Positions 9,191-16,699 of a stretch of 64,000 nucleotides of DNA are shown piece by piece. How positions within the stretch are numbered: the stretch's first letter is position 1; every line of letters starts with the position of its first letter. A program made the translations under genes and the position numbers. The notes below the pieces were generated by a model. That model worked only from the letters and a program-made list of their open reading frames with translations, searched no databases and was not told the DNA's origin. Origin of the DNA: Methylomonas sp. UP202 (GTDB lineage Bacteria > Pseudomonadota > Gammaproteobacteria > Methylococcales > Methylomonadaceae); the NCBI RefSeq assembly GCF_029910655.1, contig NZ_CP123897.1:2531547-2595546 (forward strand), in the 5' to 3' direction.

Positions 9191-10513
9191 ATGAAACCGA
9201 AACCTGTTAATCACCCAAGCGTACTGAGATTGTCCGCGTTACTCTGGACAATCGTGATGGGTTCTCCTTCATGCTACGCAGCTTCGGATTTTCTTAAAGT
9301 GGATGGAGCGGATATCAAAGACAACTATGGATTGGGTCGAAAGGTTCATTTATACGGCACTAATCTGGGCGGTTGGAGGGGGCATGAACCTTGGATGTCC
9401 CCGTTAGCTGGGGCATCAAATGAATGGGATGCGCGAAGTGTTTTAACCGAGCGTTTTGGCAAGGATGCCGTGTGGGAACTTTACAATTCTTACTGGGATA
9501 CTTGGATCACGGAACAGGATTTCAAGAACATCGCAGAAGCCGGTCTCAACTGTATCCGTTTGCCGGTATATGCGTTTAACCATATGGATGATGAGGGCAA
9601 TTGGAGGCGGGACGATACAGGCGCCATTGATTTATCCAGAATCGAGTGGACCGTCAACAAAGCTCGGGAATATGGGCTCTACACCGTTCTTGATCTTCAC
9701 GGAGCGCCAGGATCGCAGAACGGAGCCCATCACTCAGGCCGGCAAAACGGCGCTTTGCTGTATTCTACCCCGCTCTATCAGAATCAACTGGTTGAGCTTT
9801 GGGAAACGCTCGCCACGCGCTTTAAGGATAATGCCGCCGTGGCGGGGTATGACCTACTGAATGAACCTTCCGAGACGTTTCCCGGCCGGATGGGATCTGG
9901 GGTGGTTAGCCTTTACAACCGTCTGTATCATGCCATCCGAGCGATTGATCCAGACCATATCATTATTATGGAAGCTATTTGGTGGTGGAACACGCTGCCC
10001 AATCCCCAAGAGAAAAACTGGGAGAACGTCGTCTATTCCTTGCATTATTACCAATGGCAAAACAATAACGATTTCACGGTGATGAAAAACGCTGTGGATG
10101 GGTGGATACAAGACGCGCGGAAATGGGGCACCGAATATAAAGTGCCGCATTTTATTGGAGAATTCACACTATTCGAAAATGCCGAATCATGGGATTACGG
10201 ACTTCAGCAATTTACAGAAACCGGCAGCCATTGGACCACTTGGTCTTATAAGGTAGTAGGTCGTAATAACTGGGGCATGTACAACACAACTGAACAAAAT
10301 GGCAATGTTGCCAATATTGCCACGGATGATTTCAACACGATCAAACACAAATGGAGTCAGTGGAACACGCCGGAATATTTTTCACCCAACCCGACAGTCA
10401 TCAACGCCATGAAAAAAGCTACCTTAGGCAGAAACCTGAAGCGGCCCACGCAAACTGTCACCGCTAAATCAGAGAATCAGGCGGAACAAGACATTGTTGG
10501 CATGGCTAATTAA
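9191..10513 (+). CDS. secreted GH5 glucanase (exo-beta-1,3-glucanase-like)
   Basis: A 440-residue glycoside hydrolase family 5 protein. The chosen ATG gives a clear signal peptide: a basic start, then a hydrophobic run through LSALLWTIVMG and a probable cleavage after CYAA. Starting at 9122 would put 23 odd residues before it. The GH5 pattern is plain: LYGTNLGGW, GLNCIRLPVYAF, VLDLHGAPGSQNG, acid/base Glu225 in YDLLNEPSE and nucleophile Glu324 in FIGEFTLF. The overall form resembles the eukaryotic-type glucan 1,3-beta-glucosidase branch. It should act outside the inner membrane on beta-glucans. It faces the antiporter gene at 10576 convergently. The substrate is inferred. Confidence 0.85.
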   Translation: MKPKPVNHPSVLRLSALLWTIVMGSPSCYAASDFLKVDGADIKDNYGLGRKVHLYGTNLGGWRGHEPWMSPLAGASNEWDARSVLTERFGKDAVWELYNSYWDTWITEQDFKNIAEAGLNCIRLPVYAFNHMDDEGNWRRDDTGAIDLSRIEWTVNKAREYGLYTVLDLHGAPGSQNGAHHSGRQNGALLYSTPLYQNQLVELWETLATRFKDNAAVAGYDLLNEPSETFPGRMGSGVVSLYNRLYHAIRAIDPDHIIIMEAIWWWNTLPNPQEKNWENVVYSLHYYQWQNNNDFTVMKNAVDGWIQDARKWGTEYKVPHFIGEFTLFENAESWDYGLQQFTETGSHWTTWSYKVVGRNNWGMYNTTEQNGNVANIATDDFNTIKHKWSQWNTPEYFSPNPTVINAMKKATLGRNLKRPTQTVTAKSENQAEQDIVGMAN

Positions 10514-10575
10514 GTGTCAATGTAACGGCTGACGCTTGAAACTGGTTTGGTTGGCAATTGTACGGGCATAGGACT

Positions 10576-11739
10576 TTACGAATGCTGTCTTATTCTTTCG
10601 GCCAGTAGAGGAAACAGCAAAACGGAAATCATCCCGGCACTGACCAGAACTGCTGCTCGATCCGGGGCCATCAGGCCGGACGAGACCCCGATTTCGGAGA
10701 TAATGACGATCATGGGCAGGCCTGTCGCGGAATAGAGTGCAAAAGGCAATCTGTCGTTTGACGCTAAAACTGGGTAGTAAAGGATTACCGGCACGCCACG
10801 AATTAGAATCAACAAACCCAATAGGCAGATGATCTGGACTGGAACCAGCGGATTCGCCCACAGTGCGCTAACGTCAAATTTCATGCCGGCGACGATAAAG
10901 AAAATGGGGATTAGGAAACCATAACCGATGGCATCCAGTTTCTGCCGAAGAATCATGCCGCCTTCGCCTTTGCTGGCAAGGCCCACCACCATGCCGGCCG
11001 CGAATGCGCCGACCACCACATTCAACCCAAACTCGCCGGCTAAAACCACCAGTAGGGCCTGGAGCGCAATGCAGATTCTCACCGGCAGTTGGCCACTACT
11101 TTGCATGGTTTGGGCCAGGAGATCGATTAAAGTGGAGGAACGGGCGTTGATCGCCGTATCCGCTATCACAAAAGTAATCCCCACAAAGGCCAAGATGAAA
11201 ACGGTATGCAAAAAGGTACTATGGGTCGGGATGATCAGCATGGAGACCACCATCAGCGGGCCGAATTCACCCATTGCCGCCGCCGACAGCAGCATTTTGC
11301 CGAAGTCCGTATTCAGAATGCCTTCATCTCGCAGAATCGGGGCCAATACGCCGAGTGCGGTGGTCGATAAGGCTACCGCTGCTAAAAGCGGCGGTGCCTG
11401 AATCAGGCCGATGGCATGCACGACGGACATGCAAGCCATGGCCACCGTAAACGAAAGAAACCACCCGCCAATGGCCAGCGTCAAGGGTTTGCCTTGAATT
11501 TCGCCGAGATTGATTTCCATGCCCACCATGAACAGCAAAAACGTCAAGCCCAGCTCACCTAGCATACCGACTAAACCGTCTGGTGATACCCAGTTGAAAA
11601 TATGAGGGCCGATTATCATGCCAAGAAGCATTTCCGTCGCCACAACTGGCATGCGGAAGCGTGTTGGAATTCTGGCGAGCAAGGGAGAGAAAGCCGCCGC
11701 CAAGGCGATGACAAATAATGCGATACGGTAAGATTCCAT
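10576..11739 (-). CDS. CPA2-family cation/proton antiporter
   Basis: A 387-residue membrane protein of the monovalent cation:proton antiporter-2 (KefB/NapA-like) type with about 11-12 hydrophobic segments. Family motifs include MPVVATEMLLGMIIGPHIF, FLLFMVGMEINLGEI, and LSTTALGVLAPILRDEGIL on the fourth to fifth helices. It has no RCK/TrkA_N domain, so it is the short form. The ATG at 11739 has AGGAG 8-9 bases upstream. It follows the ClC gene on the same strand after 55 bases, so the two are probably one operon that links cation/proton exchange to chloride movement. Whether the ion is Na+ or K+ cannot be read from the sequence. Confidence 0.88.
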   Translation of the reverse strand: MESYRIALFVIALAAAFSPLLARIPTRFRMPVVATEMLLGMIIGPHIFNWVSPDGLVGMLGELGLTFLLFMVGMEINLGEIQGKPLTLAIGGWFLSFTVAMACMSVVHAIGLIQAPPLLAAVALSTTALGVLAPILRDEGILNTDFGKMLLSAAAMGEFGPLMVVSMLIIPTHSTFLHTVFILAFVGITFVIADTAINARSSTLIDLLAQTMQSSGQLPVRICIALQALLVVLAGEFGLNVVVGAFAAGMVVGLASKGEGGMILRQKLDAIGYGFLIPIFFIVAGMKFDVSALWANPLVPVQIICLLGLLILIRGVPVILYYPVLASNDRLPFALYSATGLPMIVIISEIGVSSGLMAPDRAAVLVSAGMISVLLFPLLAERIRQHS

Positions 11740-11794
11740 AACTGTGTCTCCTAAGAGGTGCTGGCTAGAATATCAGGCGGTTTCAGTGAAATTA

Positions 11795-13177
11795 TTACTG
11801 AATTCGTTTTTGTCGCAATTCGTTTTCCAGCAAGGCTTCATAAACGGGAGGACATCCTAACCAATTCACGATGAGCAAAGCGGTAAAACAGGCGATGAAT
11901 AGCGGCAAAATCAATGCGTAATCACTGGTCATCTCGATGATTAACACGATGCCCGTTAAAGGCGCTTGTACCACTCCGCTAAAATATGCAGCCATCCCGA
12001 TAACGGCAAATAGCCTAGGATCTGCATTTAATTCGGGAAAAAACAATTGTGTGGTCGCACCGACACCCCAACCCAGCAATGCGCCCAAAACCAAGATCGG
12101 CATAAAAATCCCCCCGGCCGCGCCCGAGCAGGAACTACCGATAGTCAACACGAATCGGCTGACAAAGAATAGCGCTATCGTTCCCAGTGTGAGTTCCCGG
12201 CCTACGAGAATTTCATTCACGAAATCATAGCCGCCGCCCAATAATTCGGGCGCATACCAAGCTGTGGCTGTCAGCCAGGTTGCCAAAGTCAGCCACCACA
12301 TCGTTTTCGGCCAAACACTCAGGGTAATCAATCGTTGTCCCCGCAACAAGGCATGCGTGAACAAACTACCCAATAGGGCGGATAGTAAACCCAAAGGAAC
12401 GAATGCAATAAGAAGACTCAGCGGCGGAGCGGTGAAATTAACGAAATGAAAGGCGGGTTGTTGGCCGAGCGCCACGCGGCACACCATATCCGCTGTCAGA
12501 CAGGCCATGGCGGCGGTCACGAATTCGAGCGAAGAGCATCGCCGTTCAAGTTCTTCCAATACAAAGGTCAAGCCGGAGAGAGGGGCGTTGAATGCCGCCG
12601 TGAGTCCGGCGCCGCCGCCGGCAGCAATCAATATCGTATGCTCGGGGTTACCGTTTTTAGGCCAGATATTGGCTAGCCCTTGCCCTATGGAACTTCCCAT
12701 ATGTACACAGGGACCGGCGCGACCAACGACAAGGCCGCCAATGCCGCCAATGACCATGCTGATAAACTTGGTAATCAGCACCCGAAACCAGCGGAAATGC
12801 CGGTGCCCAATCAATACGCCCTTAATGTGGGGAATGCCGCTGCCGCTTGCCTCGGGTGCAAATTGTCTGACGATTCCGGCGGAGATGATCAGGGTGATTA
12901 ACGCTAATCCCAGAATCATTCCAACGCCGAAGTCGGGGTTCTGATGTGATAAGTCTAAAAACTTTTTTCGAAATGCTTCTGCGCTATTCATTGCTAAATG
13001 GAATGCTACCGAAGTTGCGCCGGTCGTCAATCCGAGCACAAGCGCTTGGGGTATCAAATGGTTCCGCTGCCGATTAAATTCTACCTTTGAAGCGGATTGG
13101 TGTTCTGATGGATCACGTTGCAACAAATTTCCCCCGGAGGCAGGTGATTGGCCTTCACAATCGACGATTACAGCCAA
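11795..13177 (-). CDS. ClC-family chloride transport protein without the gating glutamate
   Basis: A 460-residue ClC protein. The chloride-site motifs are present: GSGIP at 112-116, VGRAGP at 151-156, GIFMP in the later part, and a tyrosine in PPVYEALL near the C-terminus. The internal glutamate pair (LEELERR) that serves proton transfer is kept. The external gating glutamate of the usual GREGP motif is alanine here (Ala154, codon GCC at 12716-12718 on the minus strand), which in studied antiporters uncouples chloride from proton movement. There are no C-terminal CBS domains. The start is uncertain: a TTG at 13177 gives the longest frame, while TTG codons at 13126 and 13123 sit just after a GGGGGA ribosome-binding site. 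Confidence 0.88.
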   Translation of the reverse strand: MAVIVDCEGQSPASGGNLLQRDPSEHQSASKVEFNRQRNHLIPQALVLGLTTGATSVAFHLAMNSAEAFRKKFLDLSHQNPDFGVGMILGLALITLIISAGIVRQFAPEASGSGIPHIKGVLIGHRHFRWFRVLITKFISMVIGGIGGLVVGRAGPCVHMGSSIGQGLANIWPKNGNPEHTILIAAGGGAGLTAAFNAPLSGLTFVLEELERRCSSLEFVTAAMACLTADMVCRVALGQQPAFHFVNFTAPPLSLLIAFVPLGLLSALLGSLFTHALLRGQRLITLSVWPKTMWWLTLATWLTATAWYAPELLGGGYDFVNEILVGRELTLGTIALFFVSRFVLTIGSSCSGAAGGIFMPILVLGALLGWGVGATTQLFFPELNADPRLFAVIGMAAYFSGVVQAPLTGIVLIIEMTSDYALILPLFIACFTALLIVNWLGCPPVYEALLENELRQKRIQ

Positions 13178-13355
13178 GTTACGTTTCCCGACAAAGTTAG
13201 CGATTTGAAATCGCCAGCCATATATTCGGTTGCAGCCTTACCAAACGAACCGACAATGGCTAGAGCTTCACCGAATACCTTTCTTTCTTAACGCATTCAG
13301 TCGTTTTAATCTATTGGGTCATTTGCGTTACTGACCGCATTCTAGTGATGAGGTA

Positions 13356-13380
13356 ATGTTGAAGCAAACAATGTTTGTAG
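13356..13380. promoter_or_regulatory. operator-like palindrome upstream of the ClC gene
   Basis: The half ATGTTGAAGCAAACA at 13356-13370 matches the left arm of the palindrome before marR (15877-15891) at 14 of 15 bases. With TGTTTG at 13372-13377 it forms a perfect 6-bp inverted repeat around a central A. It lies about 180 bases before the likely ClC start. A MarR-type repressor site is the simplest reading. Binding is inferred, not shown. Confidence 0.55.
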
Positions 13381-13428
13381 AAACGCATTGTTGCAAAGAG
13401 GGGCAGGTTCTAACGGGTTGATTTCTCG

Positions 13429-13446
13429 ATAACATTGTTTGCGACA
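13429..13446. promoter_or_regulatory. second half-site related to the marR palindrome
   Basis: ACATTGTTTGCGAC within this stretch matches 12 of 14 bases of the right arm of the marR palindrome (15890-15903). The opposite arm is degenerate. It is about 50 bases from the centre of the site at 13356-13380, so the two could form a double site. The remainder of 13178-13526 has no gene I can support; the minus strand holds a short open stretch before the ClC start but no convincing start codon. Confidence 0.4.
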
Positions 13447-13526
13447 GGAGGCCGCTAAGCGCGAATCGTTGCAGTTAGACGATTCGCGATTTGTGAAGGT
13501 ATCCTTACAAGAGGATATTTTGCCGC

Positions 13527-13826
13527 CTATTTGGGAGTATTGGGATGTCGACCCAAGCGACCTTGGTTGTAATAATAAATGTCTGAGCAAGACACTCTAT
13601 TCGGATCCGTTTGGAAATCGTGTCCGCGGATACTTCTGGTTGAATTTTCAGAGCTTACAATGTATGAGCGGGACTTAAGGCACTGTATAACCGCTTGCCT
13701 TGTACTTTCAGCAAACCGCTTCGATTGGCTCGATTGAGCGCCTGGCTCCGGATTGTGTTGCTCGCAACCGAAGATACATAGCAAACTGACAATAAATATC
13801 ACAGATGTGCAACGCGTGAAGCTCAT
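13527..13826 (-). CDS. possible small lipoprotein, unknown function
   Basis: An open frame of 99 residues starting MSFTRCTSVIFIVSLLCIFG with Cys at residue 21, which looks like a lipoprotein signal peptide with a lipobox (CIFGC). The rest is hydrophilic and has two further cysteines. I do not recognise a family. A GGGG run lies about 6 bases before the ATG. A plus-strand frame of 79 codons overlaps it, so the coding status is uncertain. It lies between the ClC promoter region and the glycosyltransferase gene. Confidence 0.4.
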   Translation of the reverse strand: MSFTRCTSVIFIVSLLCIFGCEQHNPEPGAQSSQSKRFAESTRQAVIQCLKSRSYIVSSENSTRSIRGHDFQTDPNRVSCSDIYYYNQGRLGRHPNTPK

Positions 13827-13915
13827 AAAAACCCCAATGGCCCTGACGATGTTTGTATTAGTCGAGTAATCACGACACGGAGTGCGCGATTAAAAATGAC
13901 TAAACCCGGATGCCG

Positions 13916-15406
13916 TTACGCTTCGATACTTTCCGACGCCTCATGCGTTAACAACTCCATTAAGTCGCTGAATTCACTGATAAGCGTGATGCCCGGTTCC
14001 TCAAGCAGTTTAGGCGACTTAGGATCGATGACGAAGGCGTTATCTGCTAGCCGCAACATTTCCAAATCATTAAGGTTATCGCCGACAGCCCAAATCAGTT
14101 CGATCGGAGGTTGTGATTTATCTGTCAAGAAGCATCGCATCGCGTTGCTTTTACAAATCGGGGTAACTGAATTGACGTCGTCGGGCGAGAAAGCCGGATT
14201 GATTTGTAACTGGCCGTTGCAGACCTCCCCATCGAAAGTCAGGGTATGAGCCAGCGCGAAATCAGCAAATATGCGACGTCTTATAATATCGGCAGCAACA
14301 AAATAGCTGTCGCTGACGACACCGACCATGAAACCGGCTCGTCTTGCCTGCTTGACGAATTCGATGACGCCTGGACGGATTTCCAGCGTACGAGCCACCT
14401 GTTCGAATTGCTGCTTGTGAATGAAGCGAAACAACTCGGCAATCCGCTCGCTGCGGGTTATAGCATCGTCGTGAGGCGTATCCAGTAGTTGCACCAAAGC
14501 CGCTTCGTTTCCGGTGTTGCGCGCCAGTTCCAGCGCAAATCGCGATGGGGTTACCGTGCCGTCCATGTCCAGCAAAAGTAAGCATCGGCGTCCCCTGCGA
14601 AGAGACAGCACATAATCGATACCGGCAGCCACTTGGCGTTGGTTCTCGTACATGGCAGTGACCTGTTCCACATGCAGGCGTCCAGCTTTTTTGGCGCGGT
14701 CGAAAATGGCGCGGCTGACCTCGTTGGCCATCAGCGATAAATCTTGCAGCGGCTGGCTATCATGTTCCAACAAGCCAATGTCAACTTCCGCCAGCTTGGC
14801 GCCGGCCAAATGAGCGTCAAGCAACAGACCGGCATCGACACCATAATCATCTTCGAATCTAATGGTTTGCAACAGGCGTTTGCGTGCGGCAATGATTCCG
14901 CCCAACGGCTGAGCCAGATGCGACAGTTCGGGGAAGAACACTTTCAGCATCGGTTTGGCGGTGAGTTCGGTAACCCGGCCGCCACCGCGTCCGAAGCGGG
15001 CTTTGACGAAGTCCGCCCCCTCGTTAAGCAGCGGCAAGCAAAGGCTGGTGACGATGCCGGGACGTAAATTGGTCAGATCGCCGTCCAGATAAACGACCAA
15101 ATCATGAGTAGCCGCCGCCGCGCCGTCGCGCATCGAAACGCCTTTGCCCAACATGCTACTGGTCATGACCTTGGCACCGGCATCTCTCGCCAGCATCGCT
15201 GTATCGTCGATGGAGCTATCGTCGACGACAATCACTTCGGCGGTAGCCGAATCTGCCAAGGCGTAAGCAACCACTTCCTGGATGCGTTTGGCTTCGTTCA
15301 AAGCCGGTATCACGACGGTCGCACAGGCGTTCGAATCGCGTTGTTGATGAGTCCGTCTGTTTTTCTTTCTCTTGACGAATACCCAGTGTCGATATTTCGA
15401 TTTCAT
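13916..15406 (-). CDS. GT2 glycosyltransferase fused to a HAD phosphatase (glucosylglycerate-type synthase/phosphatase candidate)
   Basis: A 496-residue two-domain protein. Residues about 28-255 form a family 2 glycosyltransferase: TVVIPALNEAKRI, VVDDSSIDDT, GKGVSMRDG and the DXD-type VYLDGD at 105-110, closely resembling glucosyl-3-phosphoglycerate synthases (QPLGGIIAARK and DYGVDAGLLLDAHL are typical). Residues about 275-480 form a HAD phosphatase with LLLDMDGTVT (Asp280, Asp282), VVSDSYF and WAVGDNLNDLEML, near phosphoserine phosphatase in form. The fusion would make a phosphorylated glycoside and dephosphorylate it in one polypeptide, as in bifunctional mannosyl-phosphoglycerate enzymes. 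AGGA lies 7-8 bases before the ATG at 15406. The product is inferred; its place among sucrose and ion genes supports a compatible solute. Confidence 0.75.
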   Translation of the reverse strand: MKSKYRHWVFVKRKKNRRTHQQRDSNACATVVIPALNEAKRIQEVVAYALADSATAEVIVVDDSSIDDTAMLARDAGAKVMTSSMLGKGVSMRDGAAAATHDLVVYLDGDLTNLRPGIVTSLCLPLLNEGADFVKARFGRGGGRVTELTAKPMLKVFFPELSHLAQPLGGIIAARKRLLQTIRFEDDYGVDAGLLLDAHLAGAKLAEVDIGLLEHDSQPLQDLSLMANEVSRAIFDRAKKAGRLHVEQVTAMYENQRQVAAGIDYVLSLRRGRRCLLLLDMDGTVTPSRFALELARNTGNEAALVQLLDTPHDDAITRSERIAELFRFIHKQQFEQVARTLEIRPGVIEFVKQARRAGFMVGVVSDSYFVAADIIRRRIFADFALAHTLTFDGEVCNGQLQINPAFSPDDVNSVTPICKSNAMRCFLTDKSQPPIELIWAVGDNLNDLEMLRLADNAFVIDPKSPKLLEEPGITLISEFSDLMELLTHEASESIEA

Positions 15407-15763
15407 GCGCTATTCCTAGTCATTTGCAGTCCCGAAGTCGGTCCCACAGTTTCAAGTGGGCCCAATTCTGCGAGTTTCGGCTGCTAAGGTGACATCCCGG
15501 ATAGTTGGAATGTTTGTCGGCTTACGCCGTTGTCGACGAAGATTGATCGATAGGGACTGGGGTGTTTTGACCGCAACACGATGCCAGCAATATGACAGAG
15601 GAGAGCCAAACCAGGCAAATCAACAATCTAACGTAAATATTTGAAAACATTTTAATTTCGTCATTTTGGCGCTTTGTTTGGGTATCGCTGTTGGACAGAG
15701 AGCGTCTAGCGGTCGTGAAAGCGTCTTTGGTAATTCCGTTACTTGTAAGCAGTATGCGTCGGA

Positions 15764-15853
15764 GGCAAGTTAAGGAGCGGATTTCGTTGCGCTGTCAATT
15801 TTTGAAACCACATCAAACCATTCCAAGGCAGGTAATCCGCTCTTAGACTTGCC
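15764..15853. repeat. 90-bp element with 20-bp imperfect terminal inverted repeats
   Basis: The arms are 15764-15783 and 15834-15853. Each begins GGCAAGT from its outer end and finishes with GAGCGGATT; only the four bases between differ, giving 17 of 20 matches. The 50 bases between the arms contain no frame. It could be a small non-autonomous element or the stem of a transcribed hairpin. It sits in the 660-base gap between the glycosyltransferase start and marR. I see nothing else in that gap apart from the palindrome and promoter listed separately. Confidence 0.65.
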
Positions 15854-15876
15854 GAGAGCATTATAATGACCCAATA

Positions 15877-15907
15877 ATGTTGACGCAAACATTGTTTGTG
15901 TCAACAT
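15877..15907. promoter_or_regulatory. 31-bp near-perfect palindrome, probable MarR operator
   Basis: Two 15-base arms (15877-15891 and 15893-15907) are reverse complements at 14 of 15 positions around a central T at 15892. The left arm is ATGTTGACGCAAACA. Such long AT-rich palindromes upstream of marR genes are common autoregulatory sites. It lies about 120 bases before the promoter at 16030 and 190 bases before the marR ATG, so it could serve another promoter or looping as well. Partial copies occur upstream of the ClC gene. Confidence 0.65.
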
Positions 15908-15959
15908 ATATATCGAGACGCCGATCTGCCAGATCTTCCGCATACTGTACGGAGCCAGC

Positions 15960-16067
15960 GGAAAAATTCTGAGTTCGTTATGCCCGAATCAAGCGGGCCA
16001 CATTGGCTGTCAGGTGGGTAATAATGTTTTTGACACCTTAATTTTGCCGACTATAAACCGTAACCCC
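15960..16067 (+). other. marR leader region with an alternative GTG start
   Basis: The marR frame is open upstream to a GTG at 16014. A strong promoter at 16030-16057 lies inside that extension, so use of the GTG would need another, upstream transcript. The ATG at 16068 is therefore favoured. Confidence 0.4.
16030..16057 (+). promoter_or_regulatory. sigma-70 type promoter for marR
   Basis: TTGACA at 16030-16035 and TATAAA at 16052-16057 are separated by 16 bases. Transcription would begin near 16063-16065, only a few bases before the ATG at 16068, giving a nearly leaderless message. Confidence 0.6.
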
Positions 16068-16604
16068 ATGAACAAATCAGCACTGCCAACCACCAACACC
16101 GACGGCTCCAAACAATGGCCACATGAAGTCTTGAAACAATTTCGAATGATTTTTAAGGCCGTTCAGCAACACTCCCAATGGGTAGAAACGCATTGCGGCG
16201 TTACCAGCGCTCAACTGTGGGCACTCTGGGAGTTATCAAAAAATCCGGGATTGAAAGTCACCGAACTAGCTAAAGCGATGTCGATCCATCATTCCACCGC
16301 CAGCAATATGCTCGACAAACTGGCCAAGAAGGGATTAATCATGCGGGAGCGCGTTAGTCAGGACCAACGGGTTGTTACCGTGATGTTGACTCAGGACGGT
16401 ATTGAACTGTTAAACCAAGTAAGCTCGCCGCCGCAGGGCATTTTGCAACATGCACTATTTGCCTTGCCGGAAAATGTTCTGAAGTCTCTGGCCAAGAATC
16501 TCGATGTGCTTGTTAAAGAAATGCAAATTAAGGACGACGAAGCCGCGATGCAGCCTATTAATCCGCTGCCTAAAAAATCGCCTTCAGCCAAAAATCAAGG
16601 GTGA
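16068..16604 (+). CDS. MarR-family transcriptional regulator
   Basis: A 178-residue winged-helix regulator. The core runs from HEVLKQFRMIFKAVQQHSQW through GVTSAQLWALWELSKNPGL, the recognition helix region AMSIHHSTASNMLDKLAKKG and the wing MRERVSQDQRVVTVMLT, all typical of MarR. Such proteins are dimers that bind palindromes and often respond to small ligands. The C-terminal 30 residues are a charged tail without a known domain. No ribosome-binding site precedes the ATG, consistent with a near-leaderless message from the promoter at 16030. It precedes nhaD by 95 bases on the same strand, and copies of its probable operator precede the ClC gene, so it may control ion transport genes. Confidence 0.85.
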   Translation: MNKSALPTTNTDGSKQWPHEVLKQFRMIFKAVQQHSQWVETHCGVTSAQLWALWELSKNPGLKVTELAKAMSIHHSTASNMLDKLAKKGLIMRERVSQDQRVVTVMLTQDGIELLNQVSSPPQGILQHALFALPENVLKSLAKNLDVLVKEMQIKDDEAAMQPINPLPKKSPSAKNQG

Positions 16605-16653
16605 ACGTTTAGGCCAACCCAAGCATGTTGCGGGTATGGACAATGAGAACGTA

Positions 16654-16672
16654 ATCGACTCAAAAAGTCGAT
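16654..16672 (+). other. small hairpin between marR and nhaD
   Basis: ATCGACT at 16654-16660 pairs perfectly with AGTCGAT at 16666-16672 around a CAAAA loop, 27 bases before the nhaD ATG. No T-run follows, so it is not a simple terminator. It may shield or stabilise the intercistronic message. Confidence 0.4.
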
Positions 16673-16699
16673 CGTTGAACGACAGAAATGGAAGAATGT

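Noticed and set aside
13178-13290. Short protein-like open stretch on the minus strand before the ClC start
   Set aside because: About 36 codons with no start codon of good quality; could be chance or a small remnant, not enough to call.
13178-13355. Fluoride riboswitch before the ClC gene
   Set aside because: ClC genes often follow one, but I could not find the conserved core or pseudoknot pattern here.
13439-13678. Plus-strand frame of 79 codons opposite the small lipoprotein
   Set aside because: No signal, motif or ribosome-binding site, and it starts within a probable operator half-site. The minus-strand lipoprotein reading is better, though also uncertain.
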